NCBI GenBank assembly: GCA_041671425.1
Contig: JBAZBO010000042.1
Coordinates: forward strand, 1 to 8,487
Direction: 5' to 3'
Origin: JBAZBO01 sp041671425
GTDB lineage: Bacteria > Patescibacteriota > WWE3 > UBA101185 > UBA10185
Length of the DNA: 8,487 nucleotides
Under the pieces are notes generated by a model. It did not search any database, had not been told where the DNA came from, and was given only the letters and a program-made list of their open reading frames with translations. Positions 1-7,137 of the stretch are shown in pieces; the stretch's first letter is position 1, and each line of letters starts with the position of its first letter. Position numbers and translations under genes: made by a program.

Positions 1-526
1 TAAGGGAAGACTTTCCTTCCTCACTCTCCAAAACGTCAAGTCTGTTGGGGTCTGCAATATCAAGAAAGAAAACCTCTCTAACCTTGTAGGTGTAAACCCT
101 ACCGTAAGAATCAACTAGGTAGACTTTAGCATCCAGCTCCAGATTTTTCAAGCTCCAAAAAGCAGCGGGTCTTCCAAAGTTATCATCATAATGCCCATCA
201 ACTATTAAATTGCCTGTTTGCCCTGTCCTGGCGCTTTTCTTATACCAACCCAACTCACCCCACAAGGAAGGAGCCTCAAGGCTGCCTTCTTCGTCTGTAC
301 CAATCTCAATGATCTTAGCATCTATACTCACATCGGGGATATAAAGCCTGCTGGGATTTCCATAGATAGGATCCAGTTTATTTTTGAAAACAGAGATCTC
401 AGGTTTTTTCTCTACAGGGGTTTGAACTTCCTCTTTGGGCAGAAGCGTATCGCCTCTATAGGCGAGATATCCCCCACCAAGAAAGGCTACGACTATTAAT
501 ATGAAAGCAAGGAATTTTTTTAACAT
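1..526 (-). CDS. Class F-like sortase, C-terminus cut by window edge
   Basis: Membrane-anchored cysteine transpeptidase that cleaves LPXTG-type sorting signals and attaches the protein to the cell surface. Reading down from the ATG at 526 gives 175 open codons with no stop before the left edge. Residues 4-22 form one hydrophobic N-terminal anchor (MLKKFLAFILIVVAFLGG). A linker follows to about residue 50. The sortase core starts at RLYIPDVSIDAKI (60-72), followed by GWYKKSARTGQTGN (93-106) and the catalytic-His motif VDGH (109-112), then FWSLKNL (123-129) and a YTYKV strand. The catalytic Cys (TLxTC) and Arg lie beyond the edge; in this family the Cys is expected roughly 70 residues after the His, so the cut falls just before it. 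The GWY..TG..GN..GH pattern resembles class F/E sortases more than class A, but the class is inferred. There is no Shine-Dalgarno site before the ATG. The gene immediately upstream encodes an LPETG protein, the probable substrate. Confidence 0.88.
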   Translation of the reverse strand, partial: MLKKFLAFILIVVAFLGGGYLAYRGDTLLPKEEVQTPVEKKPEISVFKNKLDPIYGNPSRLYIPDVSIDAKIIEIGTDEEGSLEAPSLWGELGWYKKSARTGQTGNLIVDGHYDDNFGRPAAFWSLKNLELDAKVYLVDSYGRVYTYKVREVFFLDIADPNRLDVLESEEGKSSL

Positions 527-540
527 GGGAAAAGGGTCAA

Positions 541-597
541 GCCGGGAACAGAATGGTCGCGTAAGGAAGAACCAAACCCAACCATTCTACTCCCGGC
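541..597 (-). other. Intercistronic RNA hairpin between LPETG gene and sortase gene
   Basis: Two 17-nt arms (541-557 and 581-597) enclose a 23-nt loop. In the minus-strand transcript all 17 positions pair, with two adjacent wobble pairs (G-U and U-G). Read from the plus strand, the same two positions are A-C mismatches, so the structure belongs to the minus-strand RNA. It starts 10 nt after the LPETG gene's stop codon and ends 14 nt before the sortase ATG. The following bases are only partly T-rich (CTTGACCCTTTTCCC), so it is a weak terminator, an attenuator or an mRNA-stabilising hairpin rather than a clear intrinsic terminator. It could set a high substrate-to-sortase ratio; that is inference. 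Confidence 0.7.
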
Positions 598-607
598 TCG
601 AGCCAAA

Positions 608-1219
608 TTAATCTCTCTTTGATCTCTTGATCAAAGAACCTACAGTGATAAGGCCAAATCCGGTAAAGCCTAAACCAAGAGTTGAAACTCCTGTTTCGGG
701 AAGCTCAGTGATGTCACCGTTACCATAACAAACAGTAGCGGTATCAGCACCTTCAAACTCACCATCATACCTTACCTCAGCCTTGTTAACGACACACTTA
801 TCGAAGTTCTCTTTGTCAAATTCATCGTCCTCAACTTTGGCCTTTATAATGAAGGTCTTGGTTTCGTCAGACTCAAAATCATCCCATTCCTCGGTAAGTC
901 CTGAACCTCCTACTTTCTCAAGCTCATCAGGAAGCTCATCCTTCATCTTCATGTCGTCAACGTCTACTTCTCCTGTGTTCTCTATCTTGATCTTGAACTC
1001 GATAACATCGCCTTCCTCAACGTCTGTTATCTTATCTTTCCAAGTATCGTTACCTTCCAACCTCACCTGTTTGGTGATCTTGAAAGACTTATTGTAAACA
1101 CAGGTCTCGCCTCCACCATAGTTGGACTCGCAGTCAGCGTAAACTGACTTTGAACTCACTACAGCAAGAACCACAAACAAGACGATGCCTATTAACTTTA
1201 GGGCAATGTTTTTATTCAT
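608..1219 (-). CDS. Secreted DUF11-like surface protein with LPETG sorting signal
   Basis: A 203-residue exported protein, probable substrate of the neighbouring sortase. Residues 1-28 are a signal peptide (MNKNIALK, hydrophobic LIGIVLFVVLAVV, likely cleavage after SVYA). A Cys pair (30, 40) comes next. Residues about 47-165 form one DUF11-type beta domain: FKITKQV start, VEEGDVIEFKIKIENTG (68-84 region), MKDELPDELEKV, and CVVNKAEV near 142-149. Another Cys is at 164. The C-terminus is a textbook cell-wall sorting signal: LPETG at 173-177, a hydrophobic stretch at about 179-197 and the basic tail KRSKRD. The mature part is very rich in Asp and Glu. I chose the ATG at 1219 because AAAAGGT lies 7 nt upstream and the signal peptide starts there; the in-frame GTG at 1264 is about at the transcription start. 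Its role (stalk, coat or adhesin) cannot be read from the sequence. Confidence 0.9.
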   Translation of the reverse strand: MNKNIALKLIGIVLFVVLAVVSSKSVYADCESNYGGGETCVYNKSFKITKQVRLEGNDTWKDKITDVEEGDVIEFKIKIENTGEVDVDDMKMKDELPDELEKVGGSGLTEEWDDFESDETKTFIIKAKVEDDEFDKENFDKCVVNKAEVRYDGEFEGADTATVCYGNGDITELPETGVSTLGLGFTGFGLITVGSLIKRSKRD

Positions 1220-1225
1220 ATATTT

Positions 1226-1232
1226 ACCTTTT
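1226..1232 (-). promoter_or_regulatory. Ribosome binding site of the LPETG gene
   Basis: On the minus strand AAAAGGT precedes the ATG at 1219, with 7 nt between AAAAGG and the start codon. It decides the start in favour of 1219 over the upstream in-frame GTG at 1264. It is one of only two clear Shine-Dalgarno sites in the window. Confidence 0.7.
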
Positions 1233-1268
1233 GGCAGGAAGACTTCAATAAAATACTCTAACACGGAT

Positions 1269-1297
1269 ATTCTACCCTATAATAGAGAGGTTGTCAA
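1269..1297 (-). promoter_or_regulatory. Sigma70-type promoter for the LPETG gene
   Basis: The minus strand shows a perfect -35 box TTGACA (1297-1292), a 17-nt spacer and a -10 box TAGAAT (1274-1269, 5 of 6 consensus). Transcription would start near 1262, giving a leader of about 43 nt before the ATG at 1219. The -35 box lies 2 bp past the stop codon of the GT2 gene, so the promoter is squeezed into the 80-bp gap. It is the best promoter in the window and suggests strong expression of the surface protein independently of the upstream sugar operon. Confidence 0.8.
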
Positions 1298-1299
1298 GG

Positions 1300-2028
1300 C
1301 TATGGGGTACGGGGTGCAACCCTACCTCTTAGGAGTTTTCTAAGCAAGAAAGTATCCCTAATAGCCCTTTTGATGACTTTAACATTATCTCCCGTTTGTT
1401 TTCCAAACTTCCTGGGGTAGTGGCTGACACCAATCTGTTTAAATCTATAATTAGCCCTGTAGGCCTTTAGCAACAGCTCTGTAGTCATCATAGCCCCATC
1501 ACTCTGCAATACACCTATATTGTTTAAGACATCCTTCCTTATTAGTTTGAAGGCGCAATCAATATCCTTCACAAAAAGCGGAAACCCTAGAAATACCATA
1601 TTCCAAGCCCTAAGCAGCTTTGCAATTAGTGTTCTTTTCCAGCCCTCGGCTCTCTTTTTTCTGTAACCGATGATAAGATCGTAATCGTCTGTATAGGCCA
1701 CAAATTCAGAGATTTCAGACAAATCGAACTGTAAATCCCCGTCACTGAAAAACACCCACTCGTATCGAGACTCAGCAAATCCACGCTTCACTGCACCCCC
1801 ATAACCCATATTCTCTTGGTTTACCACGCGAACACAGGCATTTTCGCCAGCTGCTTTCTCAGCCACTTGCCTAGTATTATCAGTACTACCGTCATTCACT
1901 AGTATGACCTCGAAACTGTCAGCAACGTCCGGAATAACTTTCAAGGCAGTATTCACCAAAAGCTCAATATTTTTCTCTTCATTGTAACAAGGGAAGAATA
2001 CAGATAAGGATTTTAGTTTGGTAGCCAT
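1300..2028 (-). CDS. GT2 family glycosyltransferase, polyprenyl-phosphate sugar synthase (DPM1-like)
   Basis: A 242-residue GT-A fold enzyme expected to move a sugar from a nucleotide donor to polyprenyl phosphate at the inner membrane face. Motifs in order are SVFFPCYNEEKN (9-20), VNDGSTD (44-50), GYGGAVKRG (75-83, typical of DPM1/GtrB relatives), the metal- and donor-binding DGDLQFD (96-102), DIDCAFKL (155-162), TTELLLKA (182-189) and HYPRKFGKQTG (203-213). There is no C-terminal membrane segment, so it resembles soluble DPM1 rather than GtrB. I start it at the ATG at 2028; a longer reading from 2106 adds 26 residues unlike the family and overlaps the upstream gene by 62 bp. There is no Shine-Dalgarno site. 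It begins 16 nt after the GT-C gene's stop codon, so it is probably co-transcribed and may supply that protein's lipid-linked donor. The sugar is not readable from sequence. Confidence 0.9.
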   Translation of the reverse strand: MATKLKSLSVFFPCYNEEKNIELLVNTALKVIPDVADSFEVILVNDGSTDNTRQVAEKAAGENACVRVVNQENMGYGGAVKRGFAESRYEWVFFSDGDLQFDLSEISEFVAYTDDYDLIIGYRKKRAEGWKRTLIAKLLRAWNMVFLGFPLFVKDIDCAFKLIRKDVLNNIGVLQSDGAMMTTELLLKAYRANYRFKQIGVSHYPRKFGKQTGDNVKVIKRAIRDTFLLRKLLRGRVAPRTP

Positions 2029-2044
2029 AGGTAACAATACAATT

Positions 2045-5000
2045 CTACACCCCTGTAGAGCTCCCAGGCGTGCCGGGGTGCCTCTTCCTAAAGATATACA
2101 GACCACTCACCATAAGTGAGACCCCCACCAGCAAGAAATTAGCCACCTGGGGTAGGAAAATAGCATATCCATAGTTAAAATTCTTTTCTATCAGCCAACC
2201 ATTAGCCCAGTTGTTTATCTTCACATGTCGTGGGAAAGTCAATCTGTCTGTAACAAATACCCAACCTTTATCAAAGGTTTGGTCCAGCTCCAAGGAAACA
2301 CCTTTCTCCTCTAACAAACTTTGGTTTGTTATCTGGTAAAGGAATGTGGACTTCCTATCAACACTAAAGGAACTATCCAACTCCATTGTATTTGGCGACT
2401 CCTTGAGCTGAGACTCTACAGGATCAATTACCAGACCAGTGATAGCTGCATATCCAATTGGGTAGAAGTTAATCTGGGCAAGTTTGTTGATACGACTTTC
2501 CTTACCCACAGCATAATTGTCTATCTCAATAAAGACATTTTCCATACTTTGACCTCTAATAGGAGGTATAAAATACAGACTTTTAGTCCATGCAGAATTG
2601 AAGGGTAGTATTTCTCTAAAGAAATAGTAATCAGAGGGGGCCGTCTTCACCCCTATACGAAGAGACCTACCAGAGATATTCTCGTGCTTTACTTCAAGAA
2701 TGAACCCGGAGTGCAATAAGGCTGGCTCAACTGGAAAATAGTTACATATATTGGTGTCTTTTGACTCATATTCAACATAGCCACCAACCTGGAAGTCAAA
2801 TCCCTGTTTAACCTTGTAATCATCGGAACCTAAGGAATAGCATTTCTCAGCCACGGGGTACCTGAAAGGGTCAATCGTTATCACCGGGTCATTTCCACCA
2901 ACAGGTATTGAGAGGATATCCCCTACCTTGACCTGCACAGGTTCTTCTTCGACACCAATACCCGCAATGTCAGGAAGAGCATAACTAAATGTACCTAGCG
3001 AGGTATTAGAAATAGAGACTTTGATATTCTTGAAGTTCACTCTTGTCTCTTTGCTTTCATGAGGGGCATACATCTCGAATTTAAGCCATAGTTCGGATGG
3101 ATTGATATTTGAAACATACTGATCCCAAGTTGCTGACACATACCCGCTGGAAGCGTTTGGCTTTGGAGGTTTATAAGTGTATGTACATTCTATCTTGCCA
3201 TCCTTTGTCAAACAAAGAACGGGAGCCATATCCTCAAACACTTCATAGTCAAAAGATACTGACAAAACATAAGGTTTGTTGGCAAACGAGGATAAGTCAT
3301 GCGAAGGCATCAATGTGGGAAGAGGGGCGTACTTGCAAGGAGAACAGGCTCTTCCTATCAAAGAGAAGGACCCATCTTTGTGGTACTCTGAGGCATAAAA
3401 AGCATTTTCGTCTACGTAGAAACTGCAGTTATTAATTGGTGTGCGAATTAGATTTTCTGTTATCTCTGTCTCATTGGTACTCTTTTCAATAGCTTCAAAG
3501 TCTATGGAGAGACCAACCACTTCAACATGAAGTGGAGTCAGCCCTGACAATACCCTACCAGAGTTAATTAGGTAAGAATTGACATAGTCACTTGGTATCC
3601 CCTGCAAAGTCTGATTTCGACCAATAACATGCTGTGACCCATTGACCAATACAGTCACCCCTTGCTGATCAAACAGGACTTTGTCCTCAAGCGAGGTGAG
3701 ACGATAAAACCTTCTATATAAGCTTCCTGGTATTAAGGAGCCATCAATTCGGACCTGACTCTGAACATAAGTGTTCTCTGCCTCTTCTCTTGTGGTATAT
3801 CTATGAAAAGAGTCATCAATCCCATAAAAAGGAACCTGCAGACAGGGACGGGATGAGTTTTCAACATAATAATTCCCATACATCTCATAAACATTATCAA
3901 AAGAGGTGGTATGCCAATCCATACAAACGGGGCGCGCATTAATAGCCCTCCCGTACGTATAAGCCAGATTCGTATTCTGATAGACAGTCTGAGAACGGCT
4001 TTCGTATAGCTTTATAAACCCATTCTCTTCCGTGAGAGCCTTACTTAGAAGGTCAAATCCCAAGGAAGCATCGTTATGAGGGACCAGCTGTCTATTATCT
4101 ACCCATACGTACTTGACTTGATATTTGGCTAAGACAGACTTGAAAAGGTCGTAGTTCTGGTTGTAAAGGGCGTACGATACCTCTTTGAAATACGATTCAT
4201 TCTCAGGGCTCCAGACGTCAAAGGCCCTGTCCAGTATTGGCTGTTTAATACCATACCAGGGGAAACCAGAGCCTCTATAACCCCAACCATAGTTCACCCA
4301 CCCCCAGAAAGTGGGCTGCGGAAAGTTAGCAATACGTCCGTAGTCATCCAGACCATTGAAAAAATCAAAAAGTGAAAAGTATTCTTCAGGGATCTCCACC
4401 CGCATAGCAGGATAAATAAATTTCCCCTGTAAAGATGGGATATTAACAAAAAGTGCCATTGCAAAAGCAAGGATAGGTATCAGAAGCCTAAATCTTGAGG
4501 GTTTGGCTACTTTTTCTATTAGGAAAGCGGTCTTCTCCATGGTCTGTGAAGCAAGAAGAACAACCGAAGCCACATAGATGACAATAAACTTTGTATAAGA
4601 GAACCGAAACACCTGCTTAAAGAAAGGGACATATTCTCTAAAAAACCTAAAAATGAAGCCGAAAGGTGGATTATCATTCAGTAAAGTGAAACACCCCAGG
4701 AGGAATAGAAGGGATAAAGCCGTGTTTTTATAATCTTTCTTTGGCTGAACCAGATTAAGGATTGCAGATATAAAAGCACAACCAAATAGAACATATAAAG
4801 TAAACAACACCGGAAGTTTATCCAGATGGGGCATCCAATCCTCCATCATGAATTTATGACTTCCAAAGACATCAGCGAGATCCGTTGTATCAAAAAGGAA
4901 GCTCTTAAACTGTACTAATCCACTAAGGTTGCCGAATTTTTGGTTTCTAAGGGCAGCTTCTTCAGTAAAAGAGCGGTTTATCAAAGAATCTGTGTAAGTA

Positions 5001-5734
5001 TCAGTCCCCCTCAAAACGTAAAGCGAAAAGGGGGCAAGCCAATACAGATTAACTATCAAAATTGCTAGCAGTACCCAGGCTACTTTTTTGATTTCCTTGA
5101 ACTTGGTGCTCAGCAACCAAACGGAAAATACCAATGCTACTACCATCATATAAACTACAAAAAGTGTGGGTATATAAAATGCAGGTATGGCCAATATATT
5201 AACTATCACGAGCTTTCTAAAACCCCTGCCACCTTCAGAACCCAGGTAATCAAACAACACAAGGCAAAGCCAGGGAAATACCCCAAAAAAGTGCGAGAAC
5301 GCTTCATATGGAACATAGAAATACTGCATTGTTCCAGGATTAAGAATATATAGACAAGCAGATAGTAACGGAAACAGCCCCCTGACAAATCTCTTTGAAA
5401 GGAAGTACATACCAACGCCACCTGCGAATAACATGAGAAAATGGTAAAGGTATCTCAGAAGCGAACCCGGAACCGCAATCGACATAGTCCACAAAAGGAT
5501 CTGCCTCAACAAATCAGCGGAGTGGGCATTACCGGGGAAGATCCCAAACCCCTGGTATTCCTGCCATACCCCCAAAATAGAGCGGTTAATAATATTCTCG
5601 GCAAAATTAAACTCGGGGTGCAAGTTGTCCCAACCGGTTAACCAGGTGTCCGGGACATAATTCCTCAAGAACAAGACTAAAACCACCACAAAGATAAAGA
5701 TAATGGAAAATATGTCCGTTTTACTTCTCTTCAT
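2045..5734 (-). CDS. Giant polytopic GT-C / AftD-like membrane protein with outside carbohydrate-binding-like domains
   Basis: A 1229-residue membrane protein, probably a lipid-sugar-dependent glycosyltransferase acting outside the membrane. Roughly a dozen hydrophobic segments fill residues 8-434 (8-25, 92-113, 144-163, 173-209, 217-240, 306-328, 338-354, 382-396, 416-434 are clearest). The first outside loop carries GWDNLHPEF (34-42), where GT-C enzymes usually keep a catalytic acid; D36 is the candidate. The FRFSYTKF motif (376-383) precedes a TM segment, as in YfhO/AftD relatives. Residues 435-1190 lie outside and include two jelly-roll-like stretches (about 763-910 and 975-1093) resembling carbohydrate-binding modules. 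The end carries TFDKGW (1153-1158) and NNWANGW (1174-1180), then one TM (1195-1215) and a basic tail, the layout of AftD (DUF3367). The ATG lies 14 bp inside the upstream GT4 gene, suggesting translational coupling. Fold assignment is by motif and layout only; substrate unknown. Confidence 0.75.
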   Translation of the reverse strand: MKRSKTDIFSIIFIFVVVLVLFLRNYVPDTWLTGWDNLHPEFNFAENIINRSILGVWQEYQGFGIFPGNAHSADLLRQILLWTMSIAVPGSLLRYLYHFLMLFAGGVGMYFLSKRFVRGLFPLLSACLYILNPGTMQYFYVPYEAFSHFFGVFPWLCLVLFDYLGSEGGRGFRKLVIVNILAIPAFYIPTLFVVYMMVVALVFSVWLLSTKFKEIKKVAWVLLAILIVNLYWLAPFSLYVLRGTDTYTDSLINRSFTEEAALRNQKFGNLSGLVQFKSFLFDTTDLADVFGSHKFMMEDWMPHLDKLPVLFTLYVLFGCAFISAILNLVQPKKDYKNTALSLLFLLGCFTLLNDNPPFGFIFRFFREYVPFFKQVFRFSYTKFIVIYVASVVLLASQTMEKTAFLIEKVAKPSRFRLLIPILAFAMALFVNIPSLQGKFIYPAMRVEIPEEYFSLFDFFNGLDDYGRIANFPQPTFWGWVNYGWGYRGSGFPWYGIKQPILDRAFDVWSPENESYFKEVSYALYNQNYDLFKSVLAKYQVKYVWVDNRQLVPHNDASLGFDLLSKALTEENGFIKLYESRSQTVYQNTNLAYTYGRAINARPVCMDWHTTSFDNVYEMYGNYYVENSSRPCLQVPFYGIDDSFHRYTTREEAENTYVQSQVRIDGSLIPGSLYRRFYRLTSLEDKVLFDQQGVTVLVNGSQHVIGRNQTLQGIPSDYVNSYLINSGRVLSGLTPLHVEVVGLSIDFEAIEKSTNETEITENLIRTPINNCSFYVDENAFYASEYHKDGSFSLIGRACSPCKYAPLPTLMPSHDLSSFANKPYVLSVSFDYEVFEDMAPVLCLTKDGKIECTYTYKPPKPNASSGYVSATWDQYVSNINPSELWLKFEMYAPHESKETRVNFKNIKVSISNTSLGTFSYALPDIAGIGVEEEPVQVKVGDILSIPVGGNDPVITIDPFRYPVAEKCYSLGSDDYKVKQGFDFQVGGYVEYESKDTNICNYFPVEPALLHSGFILEVKHENISGRSLRIGVKTAPSDYYFFREILPFNSAWTKSLYFIPPIRGQSMENVFIEIDNYAVGKESRINKLAQINFYPIGYAAITGLVIDPVESQLKESPNTMELDSSFSVDRKSTFLYQITNQSLLEEKGVSLELDQTFDKGWVFVTDRLTFPRHVKINNWANGWLIEKNFNYGYAIFLPQVANFLLVGVSLMVSGLYIFRKRHPGTPGSSTGV

Positions 5735-7013
5735 AGATGATATCTATAAACTTCTGACTGGTAATGGACCAATGGCGTTTTTTCCTAACATGGTCGGCAA
5801 ACAAAGACATCTTCTCCAGTAGCTCTTCGTTCTCAATAAGTCTTGTGATCTTTCTATACAAATCTTGAACGTCAAGATCAAAGAGCAATTCTGAATTCTG
5901 AATATCAATTTCAGCTAGGGACTCCTTCATATCAGGATTTTCAAGAGTTTCTTTGAGCATAGTAGACAACAGAAAAGGTTTCGAAAAATTCAGTGCCAGT
6001 GCAAGAGGTCCACTAGCACTCATTTGATACCTATAAGGCAGGAGAACCACATTTGACGCCGCAAAGTAATAAGGCACCATTTCGTCTGGTACAAACCCTG
6101 TAAGAACTATCTTCTCGCTCTGCGCAGCCATTTCAGTGACTTTTTCGTAGTATTTGTGGTAATACGAATGGGATTTGAGATTTGCACTCTCCCCACCTGC
6201 CATTACCAACTTTATCTTGGCCTCCGGGTTAGATCTGAAGAAATTGGCAAACGCCTCAACCACCCAATCACTACCTTTGTACCAGGTAATGAAGCCAAAG
6301 CATAAGACAACAAACTCATCCTGGGCTATACCCAAACGTTCTCTGGCAAAGCTTTCTGAAACTAGACCGCTGTACTCACCCAATCCATGGGACACAACGT
6401 GAATTTCCTTTCGGGACACCTTTGATAGTCTCTTTCTTAGAATTTCCTCGTGAACCACTACATGGTGTGCGGCGCTAAGAACCAATCTATAAAAAATATT
6501 CATCCCAAAGTTCAGGAAGAGGGACTTGGGAGACCCTTTTTTCAACCCTATATGTCCACCCAGTTCCCCAATATCCAAAACTACCTGATGCAGTAGAATT
6601 GTTTCTTTCTTCCTTCTAAATCTTATATAAAATAGGAAGGCAGGAAACAGCAAAGTAATCAGAGAACCACCCATCATGTTGAATTCAAACTGATAAAGCA
6701 CCTTCTTTACCTTGTCTAATTTCTTAAAAACTCTTCTCAATGAGAAGAACATCGCAGGATTATTACGTTCCCAACACCTTATGACCAAAACATCGTTCTC
6801 AACATATACTTCCTCTTCACCCTTTAGTTTTTCAGCCAGGATAATTAGGTCGCTACCAGTTTTTTTCAGATTGCTGGCTAGATGCGGCACAAGGTGATCA
6901 GCATAAGATGCCACTGCATTGAGGCTTTCAACAGATCTGTCTGTCCGGCGGGGATAACTTGTGACTAAAATAAGGGAAGTGCTCTTATTGTACCTGGGCA
7001 AGAATTCATTCAC
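5721..7013 (-). CDS. GT4-type (GT-B fold) glycosyltransferase, GTG start
   Basis: A 430-residue cytosolic or membrane-peripheral retaining glycosyltransferase of the GT1/GT4 superfamily, likely using a nucleotide sugar to extend a surface glycan or glycolipid. The N-terminal Rossmann half includes SLILVTSYPRR (13-23), a long hydrophobic patch (117-130) that may touch the membrane, and VVVHEE (185-190). The VVSHGL hinge (206-211) leads into the C-terminal half: LCFGFITWYKG (237-247), KLVMAGG (268-274), VLTGFVPDE (303-311), VLLPY (323-327) and SASGPLALALNFSKP (332-346). The usual EX7E glutamates of GT4 are replaced here by the SASGPLALAL variant. The start is GTG at 7013: no in-frame ATG lies nearby, no Shine-Dalgarno site is seen, and a promoter ends 7 nt upstream. 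It is the first gene of the operon and overlaps the GT-C gene by 14 bp. Confidence 0.88.
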   Translation of the reverse strand: MNEFLPRYNKSTSLILVTSYPRRTDRSVESLNAVASYADHLVPHLASNLKKTGSDLIILAEKLKGEEEVYVENDVLVIRCWERNNPAMFFSLRRVFKKLDKVKKVLYQFEFNMMGGSLITLLFPAFLFYIRFRRKKETILLHQVVLDIGELGGHIGLKKGSPKSLFLNFGMNIFYRLVLSAAHHVVVHEEILRKRLSKVSRKEIHVVSHGLGEYSGLVSESFARERLGIAQDEFVVLCFGFITWYKGSDWVVEAFANFFRSNPEAKIKLVMAGGESANLKSHSYYHKYYEKVTEMAAQSEKIVLTGFVPDEMVPYYFAASNVVLLPYRYQMSASGPLALALNFSKPFLLSTMLKETLENPDMKESLAEIDIQNSELLFDLDVQDLYRKITRLIENEELLEKMSLFADHVRKKRHWSITSQKFIDIIYEEK

Positions 7014-7020
7014 ACCAAAA

Positions 7021-7049
7021 AGTATAAAGTATTGAAAAGGTTAAGTCAC
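7021..7049 (-). promoter_or_regulatory. Promoter of the glycosyltransferase operon, probably giving a leaderless mRNA
   Basis: The minus strand shows GTGACT (7049-7044, 4 of 6 of TTGACA), a 17-nt spacer and TATACT (7026-7021, 5 of 6 of TATAAT). Transcription would start near 7016-7013, at or within three bases of the GTG start codon at 7013. No Shine-Dalgarno site exists between them. It lies just downstream of the terminator that ends the preceding gene, the place where a new operon promoter is expected. Confidence 0.55.
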
Positions 7050-7055
7050 ATGCAT

Positions 7056-7124
7056 AAAAAAACCCGCCCCGAACCCAACTCACTCTCAATCCAAAGATTG
7101 ATCGCAAGAGGGCTCGAGACGGGC
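7056..7124 (-). terminator. Intrinsic terminator after the gene at 7138-7833
   Basis: In the minus-strand RNA a 15-bp stem forms between 7124-7110 and 7076-7062, followed by seven U (7062-7056). All 15 positions pair if G-U wobbles are allowed; from the plus strand those wobbles become mismatches, so the direction is clear. The 33-nt loop holds a second perfect 6-bp hairpin (TCAATC/GATTGA with a TTTG loop). It begins 13 nt after the stop codon and separates the GC-rich exported-protein genes from the glycosyltransferase operon. Confidence 0.88.
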
Positions 7125-7137
7125 TTCCCGCTCTGGC

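Noticed and set aside
218..499. Plus-strand open frame of 93 codons
   Set aside because: It lies antisense to the sortase gene, shows no domain or signal sequence, and has no ribosome site.
527..540. TTGACC just before the sortase ATG as a -35 box
   Set aside because: No -10 box can fit before the start codon at 526.
783..1097. Plus-strand serine-rich open frame
   Set aside because: It is the antisense shadow of the acidic LPETG protein: Asp/Glu-rich coding read backwards gives Ser-rich text.
1220..1264. Longer start for the LPETG gene at the GTG at 1264
   Set aside because: It lies at or before the predicted transcription start, has no ribosome site and would put 15 residues in front of a standard signal peptide. 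The ATG at 1219 has AAAAGGT at good spacing.
2029..2106. Longer start for the GT2 gene at 2106
   Set aside because: The extra 26 residues do not resemble a GT2 N-terminus, and the extension would overlap the end of the GT-C gene by 62 bp. The family's usual start is a few residues before SVFFPCYNEE, matching the ATG at 2028.
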